The notes below the pieces were generated by a model, which was not told where the DNA came from, made no database searches, and saw only the letters and a program-made list of their open reading frames with translations. This document shows positions 1 through 8,932 of a stretch of DNA of 64,000 nt, piece after piece. A program made the translations under genes and the position numbers. Each line of letters starts with the position of its first letter. Position 1 is the first letter of the stretch. The stretch comes from Prosthecobacter sp. (GTDB lineage: Bacteria > Verrucomicrobiota > Verrucomicrobiia > Verrucomicrobiales > Verrucomicrobiaceae), in the NCBI GenBank assembly GCA_019186985.1, contig JABARQ010000037.1, positions 1 through 64,000 of the forward strand, written 5' to 3'.

Positions 1-69
1 GCGAGTGTGCTCGCCCTTGTCACAGGCTTTGATGATACGTTCACGCAGATCCAGGGAGAGTGTGGCCAT
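1..69 (-). CDS. IS630-family transposase, N-terminal fragment cut by the window edge
   Basis: The minus strand from position 69 reads M-A-T-L-S-L-D-L-R-E-R-I-I-K-A-C-D-K-G-E and runs off the window after 23 codons. The SLDLRERI start followed by a Gly-containing turn is the typical first helix of the helix-turn-helix domain of IS630/Tc1-type transposases, which bind the terminal inverted repeats and insert at TA. Whether the rest of the gene is intact, and where the IS ends, cannot be seen. The ATG at 69 is the only sensible start. Identification rests on a short stretch. Confidence 0.6.
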   Translation of the reverse strand, partial: MATLSLDLRERIIKACDKGEHTR

Positions 70-123
70 GCATATCCATATCGCACAACTCCACCAATAA
101 GCTACATTATTTTTTAAAATGCT

Positions 124-1005
124 CTAAAACAGCAGGGCCTGAGCATCGTCTGAGTCCTGCTTCTTCCGTCCTTTTTTCGATGGCGCTTCCGCCTTGGCTT
201 CAGGAACTTTCACCGGCTCTGGAACTGGCAGCGGACTTGGCGTCGATTCTTCCACAGCGGGTGTGGCTTGCGTGAGCGGCGGGTCCAGATCATCCACGGA
301 AACATATTCCGAAGGTACATCCTGAAGTGCAGCTGCCGGCGAATCAATGTGCAACGGACGAAACGTTGGCTCAGCATTAATGGAGATGGGTTCTACCTCA
401 TCCACAGCCTCCTCAGCCTCACTACCCTCCACCTGCACCGGCTCCATGCTTTCAATTGCTTCAGACAAAGGCTCAGTCAGTGAGTCCATAGGCTCAGAGG
501 CAGGCGTTAGAAGCACCGCACTCGTTAGACTAACGTTAACTTCTGGCGATGACACCGTTTCAGCCGTCACATTCTCGTCAGCCACAGCAGGCGCTTCAGA
601 TTCTAACGTTTTAACCGTTACTTTTATTCGAGGGGATTTAGCACCTTCTTTAACCTCTTTGAGGGCGCGGTGCCTGGCGACGCGGACAGCAGTCAGCGCC
701 CTGGTTTTGGCAGCATCACTATGATGACGCTCGAAATTTGGCAGCAGCAGACGCTCTCCCTTCTCTTGCAGCCATCCCGCTTTGATCATCGCCTCTGCAA
801 ATCCCTTTCGAGCAACCAGTTTATCAATAAACTCCTTTGTAACGCTTAAATCGTCACTTTTCACATGATTCACCGTCACCCAAGACCACAAGCGCACCAA
901 CTTGCCCATGACCATGTCTTCATCCATTTTTAGGTGAGTGGCAATGGCGCAGATTTCCGGCTTATCCGGCGTGCAGGCTTCGATTTTGATCCAAGGACGT
1001 CTCAT
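124..1005 (-). CDS. Putative phage/plasmid-type replication-organiser-like protein
   Basis: A 293-residue protein. The N-terminal ~110 residues (PWIKIEACTPDKPEICAIA, then a helical KLVRLWSWV segment and GWLQEKGERLLLPNF) have the layout seen in phage replication proteins and DnaT/DnaD-like primosome proteins: a compact winged-helix-like domain ending in a basic stretch (RVARHRALKEVKEGAK). The remaining ~170 residues are acidic, Pro/Ala/Glu-rich and look disordered, ending in a Lys/Arg patch near PSKKGRKKQ. ATG at 1005 is preferred over an in-frame TTG one codon earlier. It stands alone next to an IS fragment, so it may be a remnant of a prophage or plasmid. Function is an inference from weak similarity. 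Confidence 0.45.
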   Translation of the reverse strand: MRRPWIKIEACTPDKPEICAIATHLKMDEDMVMGKLVRLWSWVTVNHVKSDDLSVTKEFIDKLVARKGFAEAMIKAGWLQEKGERLLLPNFERHHSDAAKTRALTAVRVARHRALKEVKEGAKSPRIKVTVKTLESEAPAVADENVTAETVSSPEVNVSLTSAVLLTPASEPMDSLTEPLSEAIESMEPVQVEGSEAEEAVDEVEPISINAEPTFRPLHIDSPAAALQDVPSEYVSVDDLDPPLTQATPAVEESTPSPLPVPEPVKVPEAKAEAPSKKGRKKQDSDDAQALLF

Positions 1006-1100
1006 CAAGGTGTGTTGGGTTGGTGACGTTCATACGTCGAACAAAGGCCATTCGATTTCAACCCCTTTGAAACTTCAGTGAAACGCTCCAGGTGTTAAAA

Positions 1101-2099
1101 TTAGCGCACAATCACCTTTGACCCGGGACGAATCAGGGTTGGCAGGCGCACGATGTCCCAGTTGGCGAACCTGACGCAGCCTGCGCTTCGGCTGCGTCCA
1201 ATCGTGCGAGGCAGGGCCGTGCCATGCAGTCCGATTCCACTCTTGCTGATGCCACACCAGAGAATGCCGACCGGACTGTTGGGCCCTGGGGGAAGCTGCC
1301 AGGCCTCACCTCCCCTCACCCCCTCCTCCAGAAACTGCTTGTCGTAACGGAAGCTGGGGGTGTTGAGCATGGTTTTCACCTCCCAGGTGCCGACGGGAAT
1401 GAACTCCGGCTTGCCGGGTGTGATCGGAAAGGCGGCCAGAAACCTGTCCCCTGGAGCATAGACGACCGCAATCCGCTCAGTGGTGTCGATGACAATCGTG
1501 TTCTGGCTCAGGACCGGATCCGTCTTGTGACTGGCCAGAGGCTTGATCTCCTCGATCCGGAAAGAACGGACATTGGGAACGACCACTGAATCCCCGGCCT
1601 TGAGCTGGTTCAGGCGCTTGTCCGGATTCAACCGGGCCAGAAAATCCTCGTCGGTGTGAAAGCGTTCGGCGACCAGTTCGACGAGGCTCCGGTAGGCCAT
1701 GTAGGGGAATTGCACCTGCTCCTCCGGCTTTTCCGGCAGGTCGGGATTCACATATTGAAGCAGTTCCGGCCTGATCTTGAAGGAAGCATACATGACCGGC
1801 ACCTCCTTCGCCGCCCGGGTCAGGGCATGACTCCAGTCATAGATGTCCTTGCGACCCTGGGCGAAGTTGTAGTTCACCACCGCCTTGTGGGTGAATTCAC
1901 CGACTGCACCGTCCAGCTTTCCAGGTCCAAAAAGATGACGGTCGAGAAAAATCTGGAGTTGAAGGATGGTGCTGCGGTCCAGAGCCTCCGGTTTGAAGGC
2001 AGCTGGCTCGGCTTCTGACGATGGGGTCGCCGCCCTTAGGGACTGGAGTCCCAGGCAGAAGCAGAAAAGGCAGAGCAACCGACGAAGGACGGAAAACAC
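1101..2099 (-). CDS. Secreted L,D-transpeptidase (YkuD domain)
   Basis: 332 residues with an N-terminal signal peptide (cleavage plausible after LQSLRAA). The C-terminal third is a YkuD catalytic domain: GLHGT (His about 292) and SAGCVR (nucleophile Cys about 308) form the H...SxGC(V)R signature of L,D-transpeptidases, which make 3-3 peptidoglycan cross-links or attach proteins to the wall in the periplasm. The first part (LQLQIFLDRHLFGPGKLDG) resembles a peptidoglycan-binding helical domain, and the middle (RLNQLKAGDSVVVPNV) resembles a LysM-like segment. Length and layout match verrucomicrobial Ldt proteins. No operon partner: the downstream AraC gene is separately oriented with a 44-bp gap. 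Confidence 0.9.
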   Translation of the reverse strand: MFSVLRRLLCLFCFCLGLQSLRAATPSSEAEPAAFKPEALDRSTILQLQIFLDRHLFGPGKLDGAVGEFTHKAVVNYNFAQGRKDIYDWSHALTRAAKEVPVMYASFKIRPELLQYVNPDLPEKPEEQVQFPYMAYRSLVELVAERFHTDEDFLARLNPDKRLNQLKAGDSVVVPNVRSFRIEEIKPLASHKTDPVLSQNTIVIDTTERIAVVYAPGDRFLAAFPITPGKPEFIPVGTWEVKTMLNTPSFRYDKQFLEEGVRGGEAWQLPPGPNSPVGILWCGISKSGIGLHGTALPRTIGRSRSAGCVRFANWDIVRLPTLIRPGSKVIVR

Positions 2100-2143
2100 C
2101 TCCTCAGTTTAGGGAAGACCGTGCTCCTGGCAACCCCCCGACA

Positions 2144-3019
2144 TCAGGCTCCGCCGACACCGCCCATGGCCCGGTAAGCCATCGGATTCAGGCCGGCATG
2201 GCGCTTGAACCAAGTCGTGAAATGAGGCGGATGACGAAATCCAAGCTGATAGGCAATCTCCTTCAAGGCGGTGTCCTCCGTGGCCAGCCGCTGCTTTGCA
2301 GCCTCCAGCTTGCGGCGTTCCAGCCAGGCCTGGGCCGTCATTCCCAGTTGATCCCTCAGCAGGTCATGCAGCCTTCGCTCACTCCACGGTGATCCGGCGG
2401 CGAGCCGCCCCAGCTTCAAGGATTCCCCCAGCGGCCAGGCCTCCAGCCGCTTCAGCACCCTGGCAAGCCGGGCGTCTTTTCCAGACCTCGGCTGGGGTGC
2501 CACCCCCATCTTCCTCAACTGTCCCAGATAAACGCTGAACCAGCTCTGGAACGCCGCCTCATGCACGCTCCAGCCCGGCAGCGACCGCTTCGCTGGCGCC
2601 ACCGCTTCACGGTAGCCCATTTCTTCCCTGCCCGGATGCACGGCGGCAAACAGAGCTTCCGTGGCGGCTTTGAGCGGCAGGCTGGCCCGGGTTCCCTGCC
2701 TGACGTTGAGTCCAGACTTGAACAAGGGGGATCCGTCCGGCCAGTCACTGCGCAACCCCACCGACATCAGCCTGGTGCCCTCGGCAAACCACTGCCGCCG
2801 GGTTCCCGGAGCCGTGAAAAAGCCATCGCCAGGCCTGATGACAACTTCCCGGCCCTCCACCCTGATTTTCACCAGCCCCGCCTCCACCCAGAACCAGCCC
2901 GCCGGCACGGCGATCTCGTCCGACCACTCCCCGGCCAGTGGCACCGCGCCGCGATAAACCCACAGCCATTGAAGACGGAGGCTGAACCAGATGTCCGGGG
3001 AAAGCAGCAGGGTGTTCAT
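2144..3019 (-). CDS. AraC-family transcriptional regulator
   Basis: 291 residues. The N-terminal half is a cupin-like sensor domain (AVPLAGEWSDEIAVPAGWFW, VVIRPGDGFFTAPG). The last ~100 residues carry two helix-turn-helix motifs of the AraC type: LKLGRLAAGSPWSERRLHDL, and the diagnostic second motif with KEIAYQLGFRHPPHFTTWFK followed by GLNPMAYR. It is divergent from the large secreted protein at 3103, with start codons 83 bp apart, so it plausibly controls that gene in response to a small ligand. The ligand is unknown. Confidence 0.88.
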   Translation of the reverse strand: MNTLLLSPDIWFSLRLQWLWVYRGAVPLAGEWSDEIAVPAGWFWVEAGLVKIRVEGREVVIRPGDGFFTAPGTRRQWFAEGTRLMSVGLRSDWPDGSPLFKSGLNVRQGTRASLPLKAATEALFAAVHPGREEMGYREAVAPAKRSLPGWSVHEAAFQSWFSVYLGQLRKMGVAPQPRSGKDARLARVLKRLEAWPLGESLKLGRLAAGSPWSERRLHDLLRDQLGMTAQAWLERRKLEAAKQRLATEDTALKEIAYQLGFRHPPHFTTWFKRHAGLNPMAYRAMGGVGGA

Positions 3020-3102
3020 GGACCCAAAAGGGTGTAAGCGATTGCAGCCGGATGTAAGTCAGCGGGCTTGCCTGAACGAGCCTTTTCATGCTCCACTGAA
3101 AA

Positions 3103-5526
3103 ATGATGCGCCTGCCGATCTCCTGCCTCGCCCTTGCCTCCGCCGCCTTGCTTCACGCTGAGGAATCCGCGCCCCGCCAGATCAGCGGCATCTATCCCCA
3201 CCTCGCCATGTTCAACCAGGAAGGCGAATGCGGCACTGGAGCCGTGGTTCCCTGGGCCGACCGCCTCTGGGTCATCACCTACGGTCCCCACCTGCCCTTT
3301 GGATCGAGCGACAAGCTCTACGAAATCACACCGGACCTGCGGCAGGTCATCCGCCCCGAAAGCGTCGGCGGAACACCGGCCAACCGCATGATCCATCGCG
3401 AAACGCAGCAGCTTCTCATCGGGCCCTATGTGATCGACGCCAGACGCCAGGTGCGTGTCATCCCCCCGAACCGGATGCCCGGACGCCTGACCGGCAACGC
3501 CCGCCACCTCACCGAGCCCGCCCGCAAGGCCTATTATGCCACCATGGAGGAAGGCCTTTATGAAGTCGACCTGACCACGCTGGAGGTCACCGGCCACATC
3601 AAGGACGGCAACGGCGCCAAGAAGGGCTTTTCCATCGAAACCCATCCGGCGACGCTCAGTTCCAAACTGCCCGGCTACCACGGCAAGGGGCTGTTCAGCG
3701 GCCAGGGGAGGCTGGTTTATGCCAACAACGGCGACCGCGACAAGCGAGTCACCACAGATCCGGCGACCCCCAGCGGCGCGCTCGGTGAATGGAGCGCCCC
3801 AGGCCAGGACTGGCAGCTCGTCAGGCGTAACCAATTTACTGAAGTCACCGGCCCGGGCGGCATCCAGGGCAATGAAATGCCTGAATCGGATCCCCTCTGG
3901 AGCATCGGCTGGGATCACCGCTCCCTCATCCTCATGTGCCTGCATGAAGGGCGCTGGCAGGGCTACCGGTTGCCCAAGTCCAGCCACTGCTACGACGGCG
4001 CCCACGGCTGGAACACGGAATGGCCGCGCATCCGCGACATTGGCGAAACCGACCTGCTGATGACCATGCATGGAGCCTTTTGGAAATTCCCCAGAAACTT
4101 CACCCCCGCCTCCAGCGCCGGCCTCACCCCGCGCAGCAACTACCTCAAGGTCATTGGCGACTTTGCGCGGTGGGGCGACCACCTCGTGCTGGGCTGCGAC
4201 GACTCCGCCAACAAGGAGTTCCTCAACATCCGCAAGGCCAAGGGCAAGCTTGCCGGCCCCGGCCAGTCCCAGTCCAACCTTTGGTTCATCCCGCCGGAAA
4301 AGCTCGACCAGATCGGCCCCGTCATCGGCCGCGGTGCCGTCTGGCTCAACGATCCCGTCAAAGCGGGTGACGTCAGCGAACCCTACCTTTTCAGCGGTTA
4401 CCAACATCGATCCCTCCTGGTCAGCACCTCCGAAGCTGTGACCTTCACGCTGGAGGTGGATGAAAAGGGCACCGGCGCCTGGACACCGAAAAGCACGCTG
4501 GAGGTCAGCGCTTCCATGCCTTTGCAGATCGACTTCCCCGCCAAGGAAACCGGCACCTGGCTTCGACTCAAGGCGCAGAAGGCCGCATCCAAGGTCACCG
4601 CCTTCTTCCATTACCGCAATGACGACCCACGCCCCACGGCAGCCGATCCCATGTTCGCAGGCATCGCCGAACCTGACGACAAGGACGTCACCGGCGGAGT
4701 CATGCTGGCCCGTGGTGGCGGCTTCAAAACCCTTCGCCATGTCACCACCACCGGGACCTGCTACGATCTGGGCTCCGCCTTCGACCTGAAGCCCGTGGAT
4801 GATCCTGCGGGCATGAATTGGACCTCTCAAAATGCCGCGATCCCCCAGGGTGTGCTCAGCTACGACGACGCCTCCATCCTCTACGTGGATGAAAAAGGCC
4901 GCTGGAGGCTGCCGCGCGGAACCAGCAAGCTCGACAAAACCGGCCCCCTTGGTGCCGAACGCGTCTGCCGCGAGGTCTGCACCGAGCGTGACCTCTTCAA
5001 TGCCGGCGGCACCTTCTTTGAGCTGCCTGCTGAAAATGCAGGCGGCTTTGCCAAGGTGCGCCCCGTTTGCACCCACAACCGCCGCATCAAGGACTACGCC
5101 AGCTATCGTGGCCTGCTCGTCCTCAGCGGCCTCCGCCGGGATTCCAAGGGCGAGCACATCGTGCGGTCCACCGATGGCAGCACCGCACTATGGGTCGGCG
5201 CCGTGGACGACCTCTGGGCCTTTGGCAAACCCAGGGGTTTTGGCGGCCCTTGGAAAAACACGAAGGTGAAGGCCGGACAGCCCAGCGATCCTTATCTTGT
5301 CACAGGCTATGACCACAAGGAGCTGACTCTAGGCACCGACACGCCGGCCCGCGTCACCGTCGAGGCCGACCTCACCGGCACCGGCTTTTGGGTGCCCGTC
5401 CAGTCCTTTGACCTCTCCCCGGGTGAGGACAAAACCCACGTCTTTCCGGCCAGCTTCGGCGCCTACTGGCTGCGCTGCACCAGCAGCGAGAACGCCACCG
5501 TGACAGCCCAGCTGGAGTATCGCTGA
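3103..5526 (+). CDS. Large secreted protein of unknown function, probably beta-propeller
   Basis: 807 residues starting with a clear signal peptide (CLALASAALLHAEE). The body is rich in short beta-strand units with W, Y and G turns (for example LWVITYGPHL, QLLIGPYVID, GLYEVDLTTLEV, SLILMCLHEG, LVLGCDD), suggesting a periplasmic or surface beta-propeller plus beta-sandwich modules. Two similar segments, YLFSGYQHRSLLVSTSEAVTFTLE and YLVTGYDHKELTLGTDTPARVTVE, occur about 310 residues apart, so the protein carries an internal duplication. I recognise no catalytic motif. It is divergent from an AraC regulator and followed by a strong terminator, so it is a single-gene unit. A very long antisense open frame is a GC artefact. 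Confidence 0.7.
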   Translation: MMRLPISCLALASAALLHAEESAPRQISGIYPHLAMFNQEGECGTGAVVPWADRLWVITYGPHLPFGSSDKLYEITPDLRQVIRPESVGGTPANRMIHRETQQLLIGPYVIDARRQVRVIPPNRMPGRLTGNARHLTEPARKAYYATMEEGLYEVDLTTLEVTGHIKDGNGAKKGFSIETHPATLSSKLPGYHGKGLFSGQGRLVYANNGDRDKRVTTDPATPSGALGEWSAPGQDWQLVRRNQFTEVTGPGGIQGNEMPESDPLWSIGWDHRSLILMCLHEGRWQGYRLPKSSHCYDGAHGWNTEWPRIRDIGETDLLMTMHGAFWKFPRNFTPASSAGLTPRSNYLKVIGDFARWGDHLVLGCDDSANKEFLNIRKAKGKLAGPGQSQSNLWFIPPEKLDQIGPVIGRGAVWLNDPVKAGDVSEPYLFSGYQHRSLLVSTSEAVTFTLEVDEKGTGAWTPKSTLEVSASMPLQIDFPAKETGTWLRLKAQKAASKVTAFFHYRNDDPRPTAADPMFAGIAEPDDKDVTGGVMLARGGGFKTLRHVTTTGTCYDLGSAFDLKPVDDPAGMNWTSQNAAIPQGVLSYDDASILYVDEKGRWRLPRGTSKLDKTGPLGAERVCREVCTERDLFNAGGTFFELPAENAGGFAKVRPVCTHNRRIKDYASYRGLLVLSGLRRDSKGEHIVRSTDGSTALWVGAVDDLWAFGKPRGFGGPWKNTKVKAGQPSDPYLVTGYDHKELTLGTDTPARVTVEADLTGTGFWVPVQSFDLSPGEDKTHVFPASFGAYWLRCTSSENATVTAQLEYR

Positions 5527-5551
5527 CACCTGCTTCACCTGCTAAAACGAT

Positions 5552-5577
5552 CAGGGCGGACCACCCGGTCCGCCCTG
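5552..5577 (+). terminator. Rho-independent terminator of the 3103-5526 gene
   Basis: A perfect 10-bp stem (CAGGGCGGAC / GTCCGCCCTG) with a 6-base loop lies 25 bp past the stop codon and is followed by AAGTTTT. Confidence 0.75.
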
Positions 5578-5738
5578 AAGTTTTCGAAGGTAGCCAACAG
5601 CCAAGAAGGTACCATGATGAGAAATGTCCGGCAGGAAGGTGGCCGCAGGCGCTCTTCCGTTACCTGCTGGAATCCTGCCACATCCCGAAGCGAATGCGTC
5701 AGGCGCTGGTAAATGGGTTGTAAGGCGATTGTCAGGGA

Positions 5739-6653
5739 TCACACATCACAAACCATCGCCGCATGACGAAGCGCCAGGATGGTGTCCTGCCAGGTCGGGA
5801 TGAATTCATGCGCCACGAAATCATGATAACCAATCTCCAGCAGCGCCTGCATCACCGCCGGATAATGGATTTCCTGATGCTCATCGAGCTCGCATCGGCC
5901 CGGGTTTCCGGCCGTGTGAATGTGGCCAATGTAGTCCTTGTGCAGCCTCAGCCGGCGGATGATGTCACCGTTCATGATGCTGACATGATAGATGTCGAAC
6001 AGCAGCTTGAAGTTCGGGCTGCCCACCTGCCTGATCAGATCCACGCAGAAGTCGACGTCATCGCCAAAGTAACCCGGATGCCCCTTCATCGGATGCGAGC
6101 TGTCGCGTGAGTTCAGATGCTCCAGCACCAGCGTGATGCCCTTTTTCTCCGCATGCGGAAGCACCTCCTTCCAGGTGCTGATGCAGTCCTTGATCGCCTG
6201 CTCCCGGTCCATGCCCTCAAATTTCATGCCGGTGAAGGTGATGACCTTTTTCGCACCGACATCCGCCGCCACATCAATGCCCTCCCTGAGCTTCGTGATG
6301 ACCTCGTCCCGGAACTTCGGATTGCAGGGCCCGTTGCTGAAGCCGTGACCGCCCACCAGCGAGATGTCCAGCCCCAGCTTCTTCACCTCCGGGTAATACT
6401 TACGGTCAATGCCCTCGATGCCGGCCAGTCCGATCTCCTTCGCGTGCTTCGCGAGAACCAGCGTGTCCATCGGCTTCCAGCACCAGCCCATCAGCGTGTG
6501 CTTGATGCCCTTGTTTTTGATCACATAGGCCGGATCCGCTGCAGACTTGTCGACGCTGACAGCACTGCCAAGGGAAGGCAGCGCGGCCGAGGCCCCCAGG
6601 GCTGCGGCGGAGGTGCGGAAAAAGGAGCGGCGGGAAAAGGCGGACATGTTCAT
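5739..6653 (-). CDS. Tat-exported sugar isomerase-like TIM barrel (hydroxypyruvate isomerase / AP-endonuclease-2 family)
   Basis: 304 residues. The N-terminus has a twin-arginine signal (SRRSFFRTSAAALGASAALP). The remainder is a xylose-isomerase-like TIM barrel with the expected divalent-metal ligands: Glu178 (TLVLEHLN), Asp220 and His223 (LLFDIYHVS), His246 (GHIHTAG) and Glu283 (VAHEF). Known relatives isomerise or epimerise small sugars (hydroxypyruvate, ketohexoses, inosose). Export by Tat is common for this family in Verrucomicrobia and Planctomycetes. The exact substrate cannot be told from sequence. Monocistronic. Confidence 0.85.
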   Translation of the reverse strand: MNMSAFSRRSFFRTSAAALGASAALPSLGSAVSVDKSAADPAYVIKNKGIKHTLMGWCWKPMDTLVLAKHAKEIGLAGIEGIDRKYYPEVKKLGLDISLVGGHGFSNGPCNPKFRDEVITKLREGIDVAADVGAKKVITFTGMKFEGMDREQAIKDCISTWKEVLPHAEKKGITLVLEHLNSRDSSHPMKGHPGYFGDDVDFCVDLIRQVGSPNFKLLFDIYHVSIMNGDIIRRLRLHKDYIGHIHTAGNPGRCELDEHQEIHYPAVMQALLEIGYHDFVAHEFIPTWQDTILALRHAAMVCDV

Positions 6654-6777
6654 GACGGCAAGTCTAACGCATCACCCGCCCCACGTTTCACGGCAAATGA
6701 GGAAAACAGCGAACCTGCGGCTGAAGTCCGGCCTCAAAAGGCCGCGCCAGGCGGCTTCACCTTGCAATGATCATCAT

Positions 6778-6790
6778 TACCAAATGGTAA
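6778..6790. promoter_or_regulatory. Palindromic operator-like site
   Basis: TTACCAAATGGTAA-type inverted repeat (TTACC, 4-base spacer, GGTAA), extended by CATCA on the left and TGATG on the right with a 2-base bulge. It sits between the divergent isomerase gene and the small frame at 6851, a position suited to a dimeric repressor. The cognate regulator is not identifiable here. Confidence 0.35.
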
Positions 6791-6850
6791 GGTGATGTTT
6801 TTATCGCGGCTTGCTAGCCTTTTGGAAATTCAAGAAATTACCCCTCTGAA

Positions 6851-7060
6851 TTGCCTCAAATGCCCTGGCGCTACCTCCTCTTTTTCCTCCTTGTCCTGAT
6901 CCTCGCCTGTAGCGCCTCACGCCACCTCGCCTCCACCCAAGTTTCCCATGAAAAAACCAGCCTCCTCCCAACAGCGCCCGGCGCGGGAAAGGCTGCCGTT
7001 CCGGTAAAAGTTTCTGGAAGATCCATCGCTCCGGGGGGGGCTGGTGGACGCCAGTCGTAA
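6851..7060 (+). CDS. Possible small exported protein or lipoprotein
   Basis: A 69-codon frame beginning MPQMPWRYLLFFLLVLILAC, a good signal-anchor or lipoprotein-like signal (LILAC), followed by a low-complexity Ala/Pro/Gly tail ending in GRQS. A large inverted repeat begins right at its stop codon, which favours a real short transcript. There is no convincing ribosome site and no recognisable domain, so it may be spurious. The rest of the 528-bp gap (6654-7181) holds only the operator-like palindrome and the terminator. Confidence 0.3.
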   Translation: MPQMPWRYLLFFLLVLILACSASRHLASTQVSHEKTSLLPTAPGAGKAAVPVKVSGRSIAPGGAGGRQS

Positions 7061-7111
7061 TTCCCGGCGGTGCTCTGATTCACCAACCAAGATCAAGCAC
7101 CGCCGGGATTA
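7058..7111. terminator. Long inverted repeat, terminator-like
   Basis: Left arm 7058-7074 and right arm 7096-7111 pair over about 15 bp (CCCGGCGGTGCT / AGCACCGCCGGG core) around a 21-base loop. No clean U-run follows on the plus strand, so it may be a transcription or processing barrier rather than a classic terminator. Confidence 0.45.
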
Positions 7112-7181
7112 CTCCCAAAAAGGTTTGTCCATCCGCCTTTTTGTCAGCTTGCCAGCCTCCAGGGCGGGTTATTGATGCCCC

Positions 7182-8021
7182 ATGAGTTCCATCGTCTGGC
7201 TGAACGGCTCCTTGTTGCCCGCTGCAGAAGCACGCATCTCCCCTTTTGATCAGGGTTTTCTGGTTGGAGACGGCGTCTTCGAAACGCTGATGGCCCGCCA
7301 ATCCCTTCCTGTGGCGGCCGGGGAACATTGGCGAAGGCTGCTGAACTCCTGTGCAAAAGCAGGCCTCGAAGCTCCTTCGGAAAACCTTTTCCAAGCAGCC
7401 CTTCAGGCGGTCATCACCGCCAACAACCTTCACGACGCCAGACTGAGGGTCACCCTGACACGAGGGGAAAGCCCTCCAGGATCCCAGTCCTCCCTGGCAA
7501 ACCAGACTTTTCTGGCCACGGCCGTTCCGCTGAAACCCTGGCCGCCCGTCGAACGCGTCTGCCTGGCACCCTGGACCCGGAATGAAAAGGGCGCGCTCAG
7601 CGGCATCAAAAGCCTCTCGTATGCCGAAAACCTCATGGCCCTTGCCCATGCGCGTTCGCTTGGCTGCGGCGAGGCGCTGCTGGCTGACACCCGGGGAGAA
7701 CTCTGCGAAGGCACCGGCTCCAATGTCTTCCTGGTGGTCGCGGGCAGGCTGATCACCCCGCCCCTTTCCTCCGGCTGCCTTGCCGGTGTCACCCGCGCCC
7801 TCGTCCTCGAAGCCTGCCGCCGGGAGGGCTTGGCTGTCTCAGAAAAACCTGTCCCTCTTGACTGCCTCCAGGACTGTGAGGAGCTTTTCCTCACCTCCTC
7901 GACCCGTGAGGTTCATCCGGTCTCCCAAGTGGACGAGCGCTTGTTGACGGCTCCCGGGCCTGTGACCCGGCAGGTCATGCAGGCTTACGCCAGTTTGCTG
8001 TTGTCCAGCAGCGGCACCTGA
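7182..8021 (+). CDS. pabC: PLP-dependent class IV aminotransferase, probable 4-amino-4-deoxychorismate lyase
   Basis: 279 residues, full length for the family. The start VWLNGSLLPAAEARISPFDQGF and GDGVFETL are the conserved N-terminal block of class IV fold enzymes. Lys143 in GIKSLSYAEN is the expected Schiff-base lysine, and EGTGSNVF is the phosphate-binding block. PabC converts aminodeoxychorismate to p-aminobenzoate for folate; the related IlvE and D-amino-acid transaminases share this fold, so the PabC name is the best guess rather than certain. Closely followed by tatD (25 bp), probably co-transcribed. Confidence 0.75.
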   Translation: MSSIVWLNGSLLPAAEARISPFDQGFLVGDGVFETLMARQSLPVAAGEHWRRLLNSCAKAGLEAPSENLFQAALQAVITANNLHDARLRVTLTRGESPPGSQSSLANQTFLATAVPLKPWPPVERVCLAPWTRNEKGALSGIKSLSYAENLMALAHARSLGCGEALLADTRGELCEGTGSNVFLVVAGRLITPPLSSGCLAGVTRALVLEACRREGLAVSEKPVPLDCLQDCEELFLTSSTREVHPVSQVDERLLTAPGPVTRQVMQAYASLLLSSSGT

Positions 8022-8046
8022 TGTTTGGCAGCGTCCTCGCTGACGC

Positions 8047-8841
8047 ATGTTTTTTGACACCCACACCCATCTTGGCAGCCGCCAGTTTGACTCCGACCTG
8101 CCCGAAGTCATCGCCCGGGCACGGGCAGCCGGCGTGGACCGCATGCTGGTGCCCGCCACCGACCTGCCGAACACCAGGAAATGCCTTGAAATCGCCGGGC
8201 AAAACTCCCCCGGAATCCGTGTGGCGACCGGCATTCATCCCTGCGACGTGGACAGCGTTTCTGGAGACGCCTGGATCGAAGAACTGCGTCTGCTAGCCCG
8301 GCATCCCTGCACGGCGGCCATTGGTGAAATCGGCCTGGATTACTTCCACGCGCCGCCGGAGGGCCATGACCTGCCCTCATGGAAGGCCCACCAGGCGCAC
8401 TGCCTCCGCCTCCAGCTCGACCTGGCCGTGGAACTGGGCCTCAATGTCGTCCTGCACAACCGCGAAAGCTGGGACGACCTCGTCGCCATCGTCAAACCCT
8501 ACGCCGGCAGACTGCGGGCGGTCTTCCACTGCTTCACAGGAACCCTGGAGCAGGCCCGGCCGCTGCTCGATGACGGCCACCTGGTCTCCTTCACCGGCAT
8601 CGTCACCTTCAAAAACCCGGGCCCCGCCAGGGACACCCTGCGCCAGGTGCCCGACGGCTCCTACATGCTGGAAACCGACGCCCCCTACCTCGCCCCGGTG
8701 CCTCATCGCGGCAGGCGCTGCGAACCCGCCCATGTGGCCGACACCGCACGGGCCGCGGCCCTGATCCGCGAACAAACAGTGGAACATGTCGCCAGCGTCA
8801 CCTGCAAAACCGCCCGCCTCTTCTTCAAGGGCTACCCCTGA
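8047..8841 (+). CDS. tatD: TatD-family metal-dependent DNase/hydrolase
   Basis: 264 residues with the complete TatD signature: FFDTHTHLGS (His6 and His8), AIGEIGLDYF with the bridging Glu, VLHNRES, FHCFTG and LETDAPYLAP with the catalytic Asp. TatD proteins are cytosolic two-metal 3'-5' exonucleases linked to DNA repair and fragmentation. It follows the class IV aminotransferase gene in the same direction. Confidence 0.92.
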   Translation: MFFDTHTHLGSRQFDSDLPEVIARARAAGVDRMLVPATDLPNTRKCLEIAGQNSPGIRVATGIHPCDVDSVSGDAWIEELRLLARHPCTAAIGEIGLDYFHAPPEGHDLPSWKAHQAHCLRLQLDLAVELGLNVVLHNRESWDDLVAIVKPYAGRLRAVFHCFTGTLEQARPLLDDGHLVSFTGIVTFKNPGPARDTLRQVPDGSYMLETDAPYLAPVPHRGRRCEPAHVADTARAAALIREQTVEHVASVTCKTARLFFKGYP

Positions 8842-8932
8842 CCAGACGTGATTCATCCAGGATGTCGCCCGAACACAAAAGAGTGGCGCTTCAACCTCCG
8901 TTCTGTCGCACTCATTCATCCCTTCCTTCCCC

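Noticed and set aside
3016..5157. 713-codon open frame antisense to the secreted protein gene
   Set aside because: Low-complexity Gly/Ala/Val-rich translation, no domain, fully opposite a gene with a signal peptide; typical high-GC antisense artefact.
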